A DNA stretch of 6,979 nucleotides from Planctomycetaceae bacterium (GTDB lineage Bacteria > Planctomycetota > Planctomycetia > Pirellulales > Thermoguttaceae): the NCBI GenBank assembly GCA_009776995.1, contig WRMR01000273.1, positions 1-6,979 of the forward strand, in the 5' to 3' direction. The notes beneath the pieces are model-generated. The model worked only from the letters and a program-made list of their open reading frames with translations, did no database searches and was not told the DNA's origin. This document shows, piece after piece, positions 6,516 to 6,979 of the stretch (position 1 is the stretch's first letter; the number at the start of each line of letters is the position of its first letter). A program made the translations under genes and the position numbers.

Positions 6516-6577
6516 ATTGAAATCTGAGGGTTGGACTTTGTCCCTTGAGGAAAGCAATGACACAAACCGTGCCTTTG

Positions 6578-6979
6578 CTATGGAATACTGACGGTTTGTT
6601 TGTCATTCCGCGTGCCCAGGTACTGATAAGTATTATACGCGATGGTTTGTGAAATAAAATGCACGGTGGCGTCCGCCAAAGCAAAGTTTCCGCCGCCCGT
6701 GTGCTTTGATTCATAACCCATATCGCAAGCCCATCCGCCTGAACCGGTGTCTGCGGGATTCATGGGGCAGCCGCAGACGCCAGGATGTTTTTGAGTTCCC
6801 GTATTCAACGGACAGACAGTCGAATGCCAAAGCGCGTTGGGATGCATCCAGCCCCCCATTTTCGTGTGGTAATGGCCGTTGTCCGGCGTAACGTAGATTT
6901 CCCCCAGCATGAAGGTGTTGGATGTTCCGTCTTCAATTTCAGACAGCGCACATGCCCAACGAAAGTGTCCGAAAACACC
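6578..6979 (-). CDS. DUF1559 pseudopilin-like protein, C-terminal part (runs off right edge)
   Basis: The reading frame is open from the window edge to a TAG at 6580-6578, giving the last 133 residues; the N-terminus, where these proteins carry a type IV pilin-like methylation and cleavage signal, lies outside. Family marks are LSEIEDGTSNTFMLGEI (12-28 of the fragment) and the C-terminal segment from SKHTGGGNFALADATVHFIS (91-110) to YQYLGTRND (118-126). The latter is the H-X9-DG-type tail of DUF1559 proteins, but the expected DG reads DA (Asp103-Ala104). Four cysteines between 56 and 85 (VCPLN, VCGCP, WACDM) could form disulfides, consistent with an extracytoplasmic location. These proteins are massively expanded in Planctomycetota and are thought to be pseudopilin-like surface proteins; precise roles are mostly unknown. 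An internal ATG at 6910 is not the start, because the family similarity continues upstream of it. The next gene, a lipoprotein, follows after 74 nt. Confidence 0.92.
   Translation of the reverse strand, partial: GVFGHFRWACALSEIEDGTSNTFMLGEIYVTPDNGHYHTKMGGWMHPNALWHSTVCPLNTGTQKHPGVCGCPMNPADTGSGGWACDMGYESKHTGGGNFALADATVHFISQTIAYNTYQYLGTRNDKQTVSIP

Noticed and set aside
6533..6543. Small hairpin GGAC-AAA-GTCC between the DUF1559 and lipoprotein genes.
   Set aside because: Only four base pairs with a three-base loop and no T-run; expected by chance and not a convincing terminator.
6504..6563. A 20-residue longer start for the lipoprotein at 6563.
   Set aside because: It would put a polar stretch before the lipoprotein signal. 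The inner ATG at 6503 has a good AGGGA site and gives a standard lysine-core-lipobox arrangement.

Overview
All five supportable genes lie on the minus strand, so the window reads biologically from right to left. Two are cut by the window edges. The gene content points to a member of the Planctomycetota or a close PVC relative. The evidence is a DUF1559 pseudopilin-like protein with an H-X9-DG-type tail, a small lipoprotein with the planctomycete-style 'GTVTLDGQPVENANVAF' transthyretin-like fold, and a very large secreted HzsA-related diheme protein with discoidin domains. By eye the base composition is near 50% G+C throughout, and no segment looks foreign. I see no tRNA, rRNA, CRISPR array, insertion sequence or phage gene.

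Layout in transcription order. (1) 6979-6578: C-terminal 133 residues of a DUF1559 protein. (2) 6503-6102: a 133-residue lipoprotein with a carboxypeptidase-regulatory-like (transthyretin-like) domain. (3) 5955-1720: a 1411-residue exported protein with a signal peptide, two discoidin (F5/8 type C) modules, a CBM9/DOMON-like module, a helical linker, a beta-propeller region, and an HzsA-like C-terminal region carrying two CXXCH heme c motifs. (4) 1530-808: a DeoC-family class I aldolase. (5) 805-1, running off the left edge: the N-terminal 268 residues of an FGGY carbohydrate kinase, 2 nt after the aldolase.

There are two functional blocks. The right block (1-3) is an envelope module: a pseudopilin-like surface protein, a lipoprotein, and a large diheme protein whose N-terminal modules look made to bind glycans or other surfaces. 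The left block (4-5) is a compact cytoplasmic sugar-catabolism operon in which the kinase would phosphorylate a sugar and the aldolase would cleave the phosphate. The substrate cannot be read from the sequence. A 189-bp spacer (1531-1719) separates the blocks. It holds a 13-bp perfect inverted repeat with alternative inner stems, a TTTGCGCAAA palindrome and promoter-like sequence, so the blocks are probably separate transcription units.

The most notable items are the multidomain HzsA-related protein, the altered phosphate-binding signatures of the aldolase, the structured spacer, and a stem-loop that encloses the lipoprotein stop codon. Nothing here is demonstrably a new biological system. 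The HzsA-related diheme protein of unknown function is the best candidate for unexplored biology.
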